From positions 1 through 64,000 of the forward strand of contig CALJKW010000026.1 in NCBI GenBank assembly GCA_937980205.1: a stretch of 64,000 bases of DNA, read 5' to 3'. Below, one piece after another: positions 39,242 to 47,552 of the stretch. The stretch comes from an uncultured Myxococcales bacterium. GTDB taxonomy: Bacteria > Myxococcota > Myxococcia > Myxococcales > Myxococcaceae. The notes under the pieces are model-generated. The model worked only from the letters and a program-made list of their open reading frames with translations. It was not told where the DNA came from and did no database searches. Position 1 is the first letter of the stretch. Each line of letters starts with the position of its first letter. Made by a program: the position numbers and the translations under genes.

Positions 39242-40225
39242 GTGGAAGTCCAAGTCGAGCCGCTCTCCGTTCCGACCCTCGATCCCTTCGTCATCGCCTC
39301 CGGCCGCGTTCACGCGACGCGCAGCGTGCTCGTGCGCGTCACGCTCGACGGCGTCGAAGGCCTCGGCGAAGGCTCGTGCCTGCCGCCGGTCACGAAAGAG
39401 GACCAGCCCGACGCGCTCGCCGCCCTCGAGCGGCACCCGAACCTCGACGACCTCGCCGAGTTCCCCGTCGCGCGCGCCGCCCTCGAGATGGCCATCCTCG
39501 ACGCCAGGGCGCGGAAGGCCGGTCAGCCGCTGTGGCGCTTCCTCGGCGGCGAAACGGCCGAGGCGCCGAAGCTGGAGACCGACATCACGCTGCCGATTCT
39601 CACCCCCGAGCGCATGGCGGAGCTCGCCGCCCACTGGTGGGCCCAAGGCTTCAGGAAGTTCAAGGTGAAGGCGGGCCACGACCTCAAGGCCGACCTCGAG
39701 CGGCTGCACGCCATCAAGGCGGCTGTCCCGTTCGCGCAGTTTCAGCCCGACGCCAACGGGGGCTTCACCGTCGACGAGGCGCTGCGCTACCTCGACACCG
39801 GCCTGCCGTTCATCTGCTTCGAGCAGCCGTGCGCGACGGCCGCCGAGCTGCGCGAGCTCGCCCGGCAGACGAGCGTGCCCATCATCGCCGACGAGTCGGT
39901 GAAGCAGGTGCAGGACCTCGACCACCTCGACGCCATCGGCGGAGTGAACCTCAAGATCGCGAAGTCGGGCGGCATGCTCGCTGCGCGCGAGATTGGGCTC
40001 GCCGCGAAGCGCCGCGGCATGAAGGTGATGGTCGGCGGCATGGTGGAGACGAAGCTCGGCATGACGGCCGCCGCGCACCTGGCCGCCTCGCTCGGCGGCG
40101 CCGACTTCGCGGACCTCGACACTGCGTTTCTTCTCACCGAGAACCCGTTCGAGGGCGGCTACGAGGCGCACGGCGCGGTGCTGCAGTTGCCGGAGACTCC
40201 GGGGCTCGGCATCACGAAGCGGTGA
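39242..40225 (+). CDS. Dipeptide epimerase-like enzyme (enolase superfamily, MLE subgroup)
   Basis: 327 residues from GTG 39242. Two-domain layout of the muconate-lactonizing/dipeptide-epimerase subgroup. The second catalytic Lys is in FKVKAG (~150), the metal ligands follow in order (Asp in FQPDANGG, Glu in CFEQPC, Asp in IADES) and the opposite-face Lys is in LKIAKSGG. A D-x-D motif near the C-terminus (ADLDTAFLL) is typical of L-Ala-D/L-Glu epimerases. It probably recycles peptidoglycan-derived dipeptides, but specificity cannot be read safely. Alone in its transcript apart from downstream unknowns. Confidence 0.85.
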   Translation: MEVQVEPLSVPTLDPFVIASGRVHATRSVLVRVTLDGVEGLGEGSCLPPVTKEDQPDALAALERHPNLDDLAEFPVARAALEMAILDARARKAGQPLWRFLGGETAEAPKLETDITLPILTPERMAELAAHWWAQGFRKFKVKAGHDLKADLERLHAIKAAVPFAQFQPDANGGFTVDEALRYLDTGLPFICFEQPCATAAELRELARQTSVPIIADESVKQVQDLDHLDAIGGVNLKIAKSGGMLAAREIGLAAKRRGMKVMVGGMVETKLGMTAAAHLAASLGGADFADLDTAFLLTENPFEGGYEAHGAVLQLPETPGLGITKR

Positions 40226-40338
40226 AAAACGGATGCGTGAAGAAGTCGGGGGCGTGGAGGCTGACATACCCGCGTTCCCAACTTGCGCGGGGAAACCGAG
40301 GTCGGGCATGTTGCCCGCCAACCAGGGGACCCTCACAC

Positions 40339-40899
40339 ATGACCACGGCCAAACTGACCACCAACCAGGCGCGCGTTCAATCCTGGGCGGCGCAGCAAGA
40401 CGTCAAGAAGCTCGCCGACCTCTCGCCGCAACAGGTCGAGCAGGCCGCGCGCGAGCTCGCGCTGACGCCCGACCTCGTCCGCCAGACGGTGAGCGAGCTG
40501 CAGAAGTCCGGCTTCGGGGACGTCGCGAATCCGAAGAGCGAGCGGATGCTGCAGGGCGACCTCACCGCCGGGGCCGTTCAACCGCACGCCCAGCGCGACG
40601 TGTTCGGCGGCGCTGAGACCCCGATGAGCAGCCCCGCGCTGCAGGCGTTCGAGAAGCTGGTGACGCTGCAGGGCAAGAACCTCCGGGGGTGGGACCGGGC
40701 TGGCATCCACGAGGCGCAGACCACCGTGCGCGGCATGTTCAAGCGCGACCTCAACGCGAACGAGCAGCGCGAGGCGCGCTTGTGGATGGCGTCGCAGGGT
40801 GGCGGGTGGGCGCTCGACGCCGTCACCCGGAACCCGCTCCAGCAGTTCATGTCCGCTGTCTGGACGAAGCTGTCCCCGCTGGACATGAGCGGCCCCTGA
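40339..40899 (+). CDS. Hypothetical soluble protein
   Basis: 186 residues from ATG 40339. No signal or membrane helix. Helical N-terminal part (RVQSWAAQQDVKKLADLSPQQVEQAARELAL), a linker (residues ~70-95), then a second helical part (LQAFEKLVTLQ, AQTTVRGMFKRDLNANEQREARLW, given in pieces). No family recognised. The stop overlaps the next gene's ATG (TGATG), so the two form an operon and are perhaps partners. Confidence 0.7.
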   Translation: MTTAKLTTNQARVQSWAAQQDVKKLADLSPQQVEQAARELALTPDLVRQTVSELQKSGFGDVANPKSERMLQGDLTAGAVQPHAQRDVFGGAETPMSSPALQAFEKLVTLQGKNLRGWDRAGIHEAQTTVRGMFKRDLNANEQREARLWMASQGGGWALDAVTRNPLQQFMSAVWTKLSPLDMSGP

Positions 40900-41156
40900 T
40901 GGAAGAGACAAACAAACGGTTCGTCGAGACCTTCGTCGGCGCCGTCACGGCATCGCTCGAGAAGGCGCCTGCGGGCGCGCTGGGGCTCGATGCGGCTGAT
41001 CAGGCGGCGCTCGCCGAAGGGCTTCGCAAGGTCGACGGCGCCGAGCGCGACCTCGCGATGGCAGCGCTGGTGAAGATGATCGAGCAGCTGCACTCCGCGA
41101 AGCAGCAGTCCGCGGCGTCGCAGCTGATGGCGCTGCTGCAGGTGCTCAAGCGCTGA
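40899..41156 (+). CDS. Small helical hypothetical protein, coupled to 40339-40899
   Basis: 85 residues from ATG 40899 overlapping the upstream TGA. Helical throughout: NKRFVETFVGAVTASLEKA, DAADQAALAEGLRKVDGAE, LVKMIEQLHSAKQQSAA. No signal, no cysteine, no family recognised. Ends 85 bp before a strong hairpin at 41242-41275. Confidence 0.65.
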   Translation: MEETNKRFVETFVGAVTASLEKAPAGALGLDAADQAALAEGLRKVDGAERDLAMAALVKMIEQLHSAKQQSAASQLMALLQVLKR

Positions 41157-41241
41157 GCCGCGAGCGCTCGGCGGCGCCGACTTCGCCGACCTCCGCCGTG
41201 AGTCCCTGGCGTCCGAAGACGCAGGCAGCGGCCGAAAACAC

Positions 41242-41275
41242 GAAGGCCCGGCACCCTCGCGGGCACCGGGCCTTC
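41242..41275. terminator. Bidirectional terminator hairpin
   Basis: Perfect 10-bp stem GAAGGCCCGG / CCGGGCCTTC with a 14-nt loop, flanked by A-rich (AAAACAC) and T-rich (TTCAACT) sequence. It sits between convergent genes ending at 41156 and 41302, so it can stop both transcripts. Confidence 0.8.
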
Positions 41276-41301
41276 TTCAACTCAGGTCTTGAGCGAGCTG
41301 C

Positions 41302-42111
41302 TTAGCCCTTGTGAACCTGGTGACCGACGGCCGTCTCGGCCGGGGCAACCGGGCACAGCATCTCGAGCACGAGCGTGACGTGGTGCGACGACGAGTTCGC
41401 GACCTGGATCTCGCCGACCGACGTGCACTGCACGTCCGCGTGGTCCCAGAGCTTCGAGTTCGCCGACTCGACCTGCTTGAGGCGGTCGTTCGCCTGCTTC
41501 ACGAGCTCGTCGCGGTGCTTGTCGAGCTTCTCGACGCTCCACACCTCGGAGGGGCCGAGCATCGCTTCCTTCATCTCGTAGCCCGACTCGGTGCCCTTGT
41601 CGTACTTCGGGAGGCCGAGGATGTACTCGCGCAGCGGCTTGAAGCAGGTGTTCGCCTGCGTGATGCGGGCGTCCGGATCCTTGCCGGTGACGTCGGCGTA
41701 GATGTCGACGTTGCCGCCGGTGAACCACTTGAGGTTGTCCGACGAGCCGGGGACGACGTAGTGGTTGATCTGGAAGCCGCAGCCGGACGTCTGGCCGATC
41801 TTCTTCAGGTCAGCGAACGCCTTCTGCATCTGCGCGGCGGCCGAGTCGAAGCTCGAGCCGTGCGCGTTGATGCGAACGTTCACCGTGCCGCGCTCGGGCG
41901 GCACCTGGATGGAGTTCTGGAGGTTCACCTCGCGCTCACCGAGGCCGATCTTGATCAGATCTCCACCCTTCACCTCGTACGGGCCGTACACGGGCGGAAC
42001 CTTCGGCCCACCGATACCGCCGGGGAGACCGAGTCCGCCGCCGCCGAAGAGGCTGCAGGCAGATGACAGGGAAAGGACTGCGAAGGACACAACCAAGCGC
42101 ATTTTGGTCAT
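41302..42111 (-). CDS. Lipoprotein, possibly SIMPL-like
   Basis: 269 residues from ATG 42111. Lipobox SLSSAC (Cys19), then a Gly-rich linker. The segment NVRINAHGSSFDSAAAQMQKAFADLKK (~85-110, quoted by its ends NVRINAHG and ADLKK) has the helix-strand spacing of SIMPL/DUF541 proteins, whose members act in the periplasm. The assignment is weak. The divergent propeller gene begins 152 bp away across a relatively AT-rich stretch that probably holds both promoters. Ends 27 bp from the bidirectional terminator. Confidence 0.72.
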   Translation of the reverse strand: MTKMRLVVSFAVLSLSSACSLFGGGGLGLPGGIGGPKVPPVYGPYEVKGGDLIKIGLGEREVNLQNSIQVPPERGTVNVRINAHGSSFDSAAAQMQKAFADLKKIGQTSGCGFQINHYVVPGSSDNLKWFTGGNVDIYADVTGKDPDARITQANTCFKPLREYILGLPKYDKGTESGYEMKEAMLGPSEVWSVEKLDKHRDELVKQANDRLKQVESANSKLWDHADVQCTSVGEIQVANSSSHHVTLVLEMLCPVAPAETAVGHQVHKG

Positions 42112-42263
42112 GGCGCGCGTTCTACTTTTTCCGTGGCGAGTTGAAAGCGAAAATTGCGCCGCGCGCCGCCGCGTGCGTGCAGATTCTCCGACAACGTCAA
42201 TATTTTTCACTCGCGCGCGGCGTCACGGGTCTTGCGCCGTCGCGGCGTAGTAGAACCTCGAGC

Positions 42264-43772
42264 GTGCGGATCGCGCTCGCGCTCGTCGTGCTCCCCGCGG
42301 TCAGCTGGGCCGACTCGCCGCTCACCTCCATCGTCTTTCACGACGCGTACAAGGACGTGCCGGTCATCGCGACGGGCTCGCGCGAGAGCCGGCTCGCGTT
42401 CCTCGCGAGGCAGGACGCGCCCAACGATCAGAAGCTCGCGGTGATGACGGCGCTCGGCTGGGAGAACGGCGCGAACGCCGAGGCCTTCGTCGAGGCGCTG
42501 CAGCGGCAGCGGCCCGGAGACGTCTCCGCCTCCGATCGCTTCGTCGCCGGCTACCTGCTCGCGATGGACGACTACCTCGCGCTGAAGAAGCGCGGCCTCG
42601 AGCGCAAGACCGCGCAGCAGCTGCTCGACGCCGCCGCGGCCGCGCTGCCCGACGACTTCGCGGTGCAGTACGCGCGCGCGCTCGTGCAGGCGCAAGCCGC
42701 GATGGACAAGTCGTGGTGCGACGTCTTCCGCATCCCCGAGGCGGTGAAGAAGCGCTTCCCTCCCGCGAAGCGCAACCTGCGCGCCGCCGCGCTCGAGGCC
42801 GCCGACGGCTACCTGCGCGGCTACTCGGAGGAGTGCAAAGGCTCGGAGGCCGCCACGCAGAAGGCGAAGCTCGAGCTCAACCAGATCTACTCGGTGTCGA
42901 AGCTTGGGCGTCAGGTCGTCACCGGCACGCAGGGCGGCGTCGTCGTCTGGGAGCCAGAAGCCACGCGTTGCTCCCCGCGGCGCGGGGCCCCTGCCTCCGG
43001 AGAACCAGACTGCGGTTCTCCACCGGCGCCCGTCGCGAAGCGCGACGGCTTCATCTGCAACGGCCTCACGCACTCGGGCGCGGTCTGGGTGGGCTGCGAG
43101 GCCGAGGTGCTGCGGTGGGACGGCCGGTCGTTCAAGTCGTACCTCAAGCGCACGCAGGGCAAGAGCAGCGCGACCTACTACCAGCCGATGCGCGGCAAGG
43201 GCTCGGCGCTGTGGGTTCGGCTCGGGTCGCGGCTGTGGTTCTACGACGCCAGCACCGACCGGTTTCAGCAGCTGGCTCCGCCGTGGAACGGCGACGCGTA
43301 CGACGCGCTGGTGCGCGCGAACGGCGAGGTGTGGAGCATCGACTTCCTCGACGCGCTGGTCGTCGACGGCAAGACCATCGCGAGGAAGAGCGCGCAGTAC
43401 CCGGGCTCCGACCCGCGCCGCTTCCGCGAAGACGCGCAGGGCGTGCTGTGGGTCGAGGACTTCGAGTCGGGCCTGTTCCGCTACGACGACGCGACGAAGA
43501 CGTTCTCGAAGGTCAGCGGCCTCGACGCGAAGGCGTCGGGCATCGCGCGGGACGAGGCGCGCGGGCGGTTCGTGCTGTTGCACTACACCGACGGCCTCGT
43601 GCTCAAGCCGGATCAGGGCCCGGTCACCACCTTCAAGCTGCCCGAGCTCGAGTTCATGCGGGACCTGCTGCTCGACGAGAACGGCGACGTCTGGGTCGCC
43701 GGGTGGACCGGCCTCATGCGCCTGCGGCCCGACGGCGCTTCCTTCGGGAAGCAGCTTTTCGTCGCGCAGTAA
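42264..43772 (+). CDS. Exported propeller protein interrupted by a palindromic insertion
   Basis: 502 residues from GTG 42264. Signal peptide (RIALALVVLPAVSWA). Residues ~20-205 are helical with TPR-like spacing; residues ~210-500 form strand repeats of the two-component-regulator propeller type (GVLWVEDFESGLFRYDDATK, GDVWVAGWTGLMRLRPDG, in part). Between these, residues ~234-258 (RCSPRRGAPASGEPDCG...) are unlike anything around them and are encoded by two palindromes (42973-42987 and 42999-43021). Probably a periplasmic ligand-binding protein. Divergent from the 41302 gene. Confidence 0.78.
   Translation: MRIALALVVLPAVSWADSPLTSIVFHDAYKDVPVIATGSRESRLAFLARQDAPNDQKLAVMTALGWENGANAEAFVEALQRQRPGDVSASDRFVAGYLLAMDDYLALKKRGLERKTAQQLLDAAAAALPDDFAVQYARALVQAQAAMDKSWCDVFRIPEAVKKRFPPAKRNLRAAALEAADGYLRGYSEECKGSEAATQKAKLELNQIYSVSKLGRQVVTGTQGGVVVWEPEATRCSPRRGAPASGEPDCGSPPAPVAKRDGFICNGLTHSGAVWVGCEAEVLRWDGRSFKSYLKRTQGKSSATYYQPMRGKGSALWVRLGSRLWFYDASTDRFQQLAPPWNGDAYDALVRANGEVWSIDFLDALVVDGKTIARKSAQYPGSDPRRFREDAQGVLWVEDFESGLFRYDDATKTFSKVSGLDAKASGIARDEARGRFVLLHYTDGLVLKPDQGPVTTFKLPELEFMRDLLLDENGDVWVAGWTGLMRLRPDGASFGKQLFVAQ
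42973..43021. repeat. Palindromic element inside a coding region
   Basis: Two hairpins in series: CCCCGC-ggc-GCGGGG (42973-42987), then GGAGAACC-agactgc-GGTTCTCC (42999-43021). The reading frame passes straight through without a stop. The composition and the abrupt change in the protein suggest an inserted mobile palindrome rather than an inherited part of the fold. Confidence 0.5.
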
Positions 43773-43834
43773 GCAACTCCCGGCGGGCGCGTGCGACAAT
43801 TCCCTACAAAGGGCAGTGCGTTGAGGGACGCGTG

Positions 43835-45580
43835 GTGGAGCAGCCAGGACAGCGGCAGACCCGGAGCGACGACTCGCTCGAGGTCGTCGTGTCTTCTGGC
43901 TCGCTGAAGTCGCCGACGCCTTCGGCTCCGCCGCCCAGGCTTTCGGCGCCGCCGCCGACGCCGTCCGCGCCGACTCCGAAAGAAGTTCCGCGGCAGAGCC
44001 TGCCGCAGTTGCCGCGGGTGACGCCGCCTGCGTCGAAGGTCCGCAGGCTCACTGAAAAGCTGGTAGCAGGCGCGCCCCCGCGCGAGAGTCCCGCCGTGGC
44101 AGCGATGTTCCAGGAGCCGACGCCCGACGCGCCGGTCCCGTTCGGTGCGTACGAGCTGATCCGCCGCATCGGCGCTGGCGGAATGGGCGAGGTCTTCCTC
44201 GCGCGCGAGAAGCGGGGGCAGGACGTCCGCGCCTGCGTGGTGAAGAAGGTGCTGCCGTCGCTGCAGGCGAACCGCGCGTTCGTCGGCCGCTTCCTCGACG
44301 AAGCGAAGGTCGTGGTGCGGCTCAACCACAACAACGTCGCGCGCGTCTACGCGATGGGCGAGGCCGACGGCGAGTACTTCCTCACCATGGAGTACGTGCA
44401 GGGGAAGACGGTCTCGCGCTTCACCAAGCGCCTGCGCGACCGCAAGCAGCACATGCCGCTGGGCGCCATCCTCCTCATCGGCGAGCGCGTGTGCACCGGG
44501 CTGCAGTACGCGCACGACGCCGTCGACGAGCGCGGCGAGCCGCTGCACCTCGTGCACCGCGACCTGTCTCCCGCGAACGTGTGCATCAGCTATCGCGGCG
44601 AGGTGAAGATCATCGACTTCGGCGCCGCGCAGTCGACGCTCAAGGAAGAGCAGACGGCCCCGCGCGTGGTCATCGGCAACCTCACGTACATGGCGCCGGA
44701 GCAGGCGAAGAAGCAGTTCGTCGATCGCCGCGCCGACGTCTACTCGACGGGCGTCATGCTCTGGGAGCTGCTCTCGTGGTTCGCGCTGCCGCAGAAGGGC
44801 GACCCCATCGAGCGCTGGCGCAAGGCCGCGAACCCGCACTGGGACGCGCCGTCCGTGCACAACCCCAACGTGCCGCCGGAGATCGACGCGCTCGTGCTGC
44901 GCGCGCTGCGCAAAGACCCCGACGCCCGCTTCAAGTCGGCCGCGGAGCTCGGCGCGAGCCTGCGCGAGATGCGGCAGCGGCTCGCTCCCAACTACGGAGA
45001 GGCCGAGCTCGGCGCGCTCTTGTCGAAGGCGTTCGCGCGCGAGAAGGCGGCCGAGGACGCGGTGCTCGCCGAGACGCTCGGCCAGCCGACCATCAACGAC
45101 ATCCCCACCGACAAGAAGCGGCGGGTGACGGCGGTGGTGCCTCCGACGGCGCTCGCGTTCGAGCACACCGCGGTGCTCGCCGAAGACGTGCCGAGCGAAG
45201 ACGAGCTCACCGACCCGGGCCGCGTCACGCTCGGCGAGGGCCCGCCGGAAGGCACGCCGACGCCGCGGCGCGAGCCCATCGAGCTCACGAAGAAGAAGAC
45301 GAAGACGACGACGCAGGAGCGTGCGCTCGGCGCGGACACACCGTGGGCCACGCGGCGCGCGTTCGGCGTGACGTTCGACGGCGCGCACGATCCGATCATC
45401 GAGCGCTCCATCGTTCAGGAGATCGACCCGACGTCGGACGAAGAGTCCGGCCCCGAGTACGTCACGCACCCGTACGACAACCGGAAGTCGAGCTTCGTGG
45501 TCGTCGCCATCGGCGTGTTCCTCGCGGCCGTGGGGCTCGGGTTCCTCGGGGTGTGGCTCTGGGCGAACTACCAGCCGTAG
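43835..45580 (+). CDS. Ser/Thr protein kinase with C-terminal membrane helix
   Basis: 581 residues from GTG 43835 (GAGGGA at usual spacing; GTG 43832 also possible). A disordered Pro/Ser N-terminus (~1-90) precedes a complete kinase domain (~105-375): GAGGMGEVF loop, Lys in CVVKK, HRDLSPANV (normally HRDLKPEN, with a Ser for the conserved Lys), IDFG, and an activation-segment GNLTYMAPEQ. The Lys-to-Ser change in HRDxK is seen in many myxobacterial kinases and may alter activity. After a basic and acidic linker, a single transmembrane helix (VVVAIGVFLAAVGLGFLGVWLW) ends the protein with almost no extracytoplasmic part, so it is unlikely to sense outside ligands directly. A large palindrome starts at its stop codon. 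Confidence 0.9.
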   Translation: MEQPGQRQTRSDDSLEVVVSSGSLKSPTPSAPPPRLSAPPPTPSAPTPKEVPRQSLPQLPRVTPPASKVRRLTEKLVAGAPPRESPAVAAMFQEPTPDAPVPFGAYELIRRIGAGGMGEVFLAREKRGQDVRACVVKKVLPSLQANRAFVGRFLDEAKVVVRLNHNNVARVYAMGEADGEYFLTMEYVQGKTVSRFTKRLRDRKQHMPLGAILLIGERVCTGLQYAHDAVDERGEPLHLVHRDLSPANVCISYRGEVKIIDFGAAQSTLKEEQTAPRVVIGNLTYMAPEQAKKQFVDRRADVYSTGVMLWELLSWFALPQKGDPIERWRKAANPHWDAPSVHNPNVPPEIDALVLRALRKDPDARFKSAAELGASLREMRQRLAPNYGEAELGALLSKAFAREKAAEDAVLAETLGQPTINDIPTDKKRRVTAVVPPTALAFEHTAVLAEDVPSEDELTDPGRVTLGEGPPEGTPTPRREPIELTKKKTKTTTQERALGADTPWATRRAFGVTFDGAHDPIIERSIVQEIDPTSDEESGPEYVTHPYDNRKSSFVVVAIGVFLAAVGLGFLGVWLWANYQP

Positions 45581-45776
45581 AGCGGAGAAAGCCGGGGACG
45601 GCACTGCGGGGACGTTGAGGGGGACGACTCGACGGGCCCGGGTTCGTTCACCGGAACGTTCACAGGTACAGGGATGGGAACGCCCACGTGCGCGTTCTCG
45701 TCCCCCTTCGGGTGAACGTTCCCCTGAACGCACCCGGGCCCGTCGAATCGTCCGCGTCCCCGGCTTTTCCCCGCTC
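45580..45776. repeat. Large imperfect palindrome (~197 bp)
   Basis: The outer arms match (GAGCGGAGAAAGCCGGGGACG with the complement of CGTCCCCGGCTTTTCCCCGCTC, differing at few positions, given in parts), further inside ACTCGACGGGCCCGGG pairs with CCCGGGCCCGTCGA, and next to the centre GAACGTTCAC pairs with GTGAACGTTC. The centre is near 45685-45690. It fills most of the space between a kinase gene and the alcohol dehydrogenase gene. It may be a transcription terminator, or a mobile palindrome. Confidence 0.6.
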
Positions 45777-45867
45777 GCGCGCCCCGGTGGGTGACAGTTC
45801 GCCTCACTTCGCCTCCGCGCGCCGCGCACATGCAGAGGTGGCACCCACGGTGCAGTGCTGGCCGTTC

Positions 45868-47025
45868 ATGAAGGCCCTCGTCTTTCACGCACCCAAGAAG
45901 ATCAGCGTCGACAATGTTCCCGACCCGCGGCTCGAGGCGACGACCGACGCGCTCATCCGCGTGACGTCGACGAGCATCTGCGGCTCGGACCTGCACATCT
46001 ACAACGGCTTCTTCCCGCAGCGGCAGCCGCTCGTCATGGGCCACGAGTTCATGGGCGTGGTGCTCGAGGTCGGCAAGGACGTGAAGGCCTTGAAGCCGGG
46101 AGATCGCGTGGTGGTGCCGTTCTGCATCGCGTGCGGCCGGTGCTGGTTCTGCGAGCACGACCTGACTCCGCACTGCGAGACGACGAACCGCGCGAACTAC
46201 GGCCCCGAGGGCGGGCTGCTCACGCAGAAGGGCGGCGGCCTGTTCGGCTACACGGACATGTACGGCGGCTACCCGGGCGGCCAGGCGCAGTACGTGCGCG
46301 TGCCGTTCGCCGACTTCGGGCCGCGCAAGGTTCCCGAGAACCTCACCGACGAGCAGGTGCTGTTCCTCTCCGACATCTTCCCGACGGGCTACCTCGCCGT
46401 CGACTGGGCGAAGCCGAAGGACGGCGACTGCGTGGTGGTGCTCGGCTGCGGGCCGGTCGGCATCATGGCGATGAAGTCGGCGTGGCTGCGCGGCGCCGGG
46501 CGCGTCATCGGCGTCGATCGCGAGGGCTACCGCCTGCAGCGCGCGTCGGAGGCCGCGAAGGCCGAGGTGCTGAACCTCGACGTCGACGACGTCGCCGAGG
46601 TCGTACGCGACATGACCGGCGGCCGCGGCGCCGACGTCGTCATCGACGCCGTCGGCCTCGAGGCACACCGGACTCCGCTGCAGAAGCTCTCGAACGTGAT
46701 GCACCTGCAGGCCGGCTCGATGGACGCGGTGCGCACCGCGATTCGAACGGTGCGGCGCGGCGGCACCATCTCCATCGTCGGCGTCTACGGCGCGCCGTAC
46801 GACAACTTCCCGCTCGGGCAACTGTTCGACAAAGGCATCGGCCTCAAGATGGGCCAGGCGCCGGTGCACGCGGTCATCGATCGGCTGCTCGAGTACGTCA
46901 TCGACGGCCGCGTGAAGCTCGACGACGTCATCAGCCACCGCATGCCGCTCGAAGACGGAGCGAAGGCGTACGAGCTGTTCAACCGAAAGAGCGACGACTG
47001 CGTGAAGGTGGTCCTGCGCCCGTGA
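45868..47025 (+). CDS. Zinc-dependent alcohol dehydrogenase family protein
   Basis: 385 residues from ATG 45868. Full zinc-ADH/MDR fold: catalytic zinc Cys38 (SICGSDLH), His59-Glu60 (VMGHEFMG); structural zinc cysteines in CGRCWFCEHDLTPHC (89, 92, 95, 103). Rossmann motif GCGPVG (~195) with Asp at GVDREG, indicating NAD(H) preference. The length and the Asn/Tyr-rich FGYTDMYGGYPGGQAQYVRVP segment resemble formaldehyde-dehydrogenase-type members (quoted in part), so substrate may be an aldehyde or alcohol; not determined. Coupled to the downstream DUF6328 gene (GTGA). Confidence 0.9.
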   Translation: MKALVFHAPKKISVDNVPDPRLEATTDALIRVTSTSICGSDLHIYNGFFPQRQPLVMGHEFMGVVLEVGKDVKALKPGDRVVVPFCIACGRCWFCEHDLTPHCETTNRANYGPEGGLLTQKGGGLFGYTDMYGGYPGGQAQYVRVPFADFGPRKVPENLTDEQVLFLSDIFPTGYLAVDWAKPKDGDCVVVLGCGPVGIMAMKSAWLRGAGRVIGVDREGYRLQRASEAAKAEVLNLDVDDVAEVVRDMTGGRGADVVIDAVGLEAHRTPLQKLSNVMHLQAGSMDAVRTAIRTVRRGGTISIVGVYGAPYDNFPLGQLFDKGIGLKMGQAPVHAVIDRLLEYVIDGRVKLDDVISHRMPLEDGAKAYELFNRKSDDCVKVVLRP

Positions 47026-47537
47026 ACGAAGAGAAGCTGAACGACGAGCTGAAGGTGATGTTGCAGGAGCTGCGCGTCGCGCTGCCCGGCATGCAGATGC
47101 TCTTCGCGTTCCTGCTGACGATTCCGTTCGCGCAGCGGTTCGATCAAACGACGCAGCTGCAGCGCAGCGTCTACGGCGTCGACCTCGTGTGCACGGCGCT
47201 GTCGTCGATCTTCCTCATCGCGCCGGCGATGTACCACCGCGTGCACTGGCGGCGGGACGTGCAGGCGAAGAACGAGATGCTCAAGACCATCAACGTGATG
47301 GCCATCGTCGGCGGAGTCTTCCTCACGCTCGCGATGATCTCCTCGATGTTCCTCGTCATCGACTTCCTCTTCGGCCACCAGGTCGCGGTGCTGACCACGG
47401 CCGCGATCGCCCTCGCCGCGATCGTCTGCTGGTGGGTCGTGCCGCTCGCGCGCCGCGCGCACGAGCACCGGCACCATCACGGCGAAGAGCACGTCACGCG
47501 AGCGCCGCTTCCTCCTGCCACACGGGCTGGACGCTGA
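47022..47537 (+). CDS. DUF6328 membrane protein
   Basis: 171 residues from GTG 47022, overlapping the dehydrogenase stop. Matches DUF6328: N-terminal ELKVMLQELRVALPGMQMLFAFLLTIPF, FDQTTQLQRSVYGVDLVCTALSS (cited in parts), with four hydrophobic helices and a His-rich tail (RRAHEHRHHHGEEH). The tail might bind metal. Function unknown. It converges with the protease gene. Confidence 0.82.
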   Translation: MNEEKLNDELKVMLQELRVALPGMQMLFAFLLTIPFAQRFDQTTQLQRSVYGVDLVCTALSSIFLIAPAMYHRVHWRRDVQAKNEMLKTINVMAIVGGVFLTLAMISSMFLVIDFLFGHQVAVLTTAAIALAAIVCWWVVPLARRAHEHRHHHGEEHVTRAPLPPATRAGR

Positions 47538-47552
47538 GCGCTCGGGGTCGGC

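Noticed and set aside
42112..42263. Possible promoters with TTGAAA and AT-rich stretches between divergent genes
   Set aside because: A TTGAAA and an AATATTTTT lie in the gap, but spacing and a matching second box are not convincing; not listed as a promoter.
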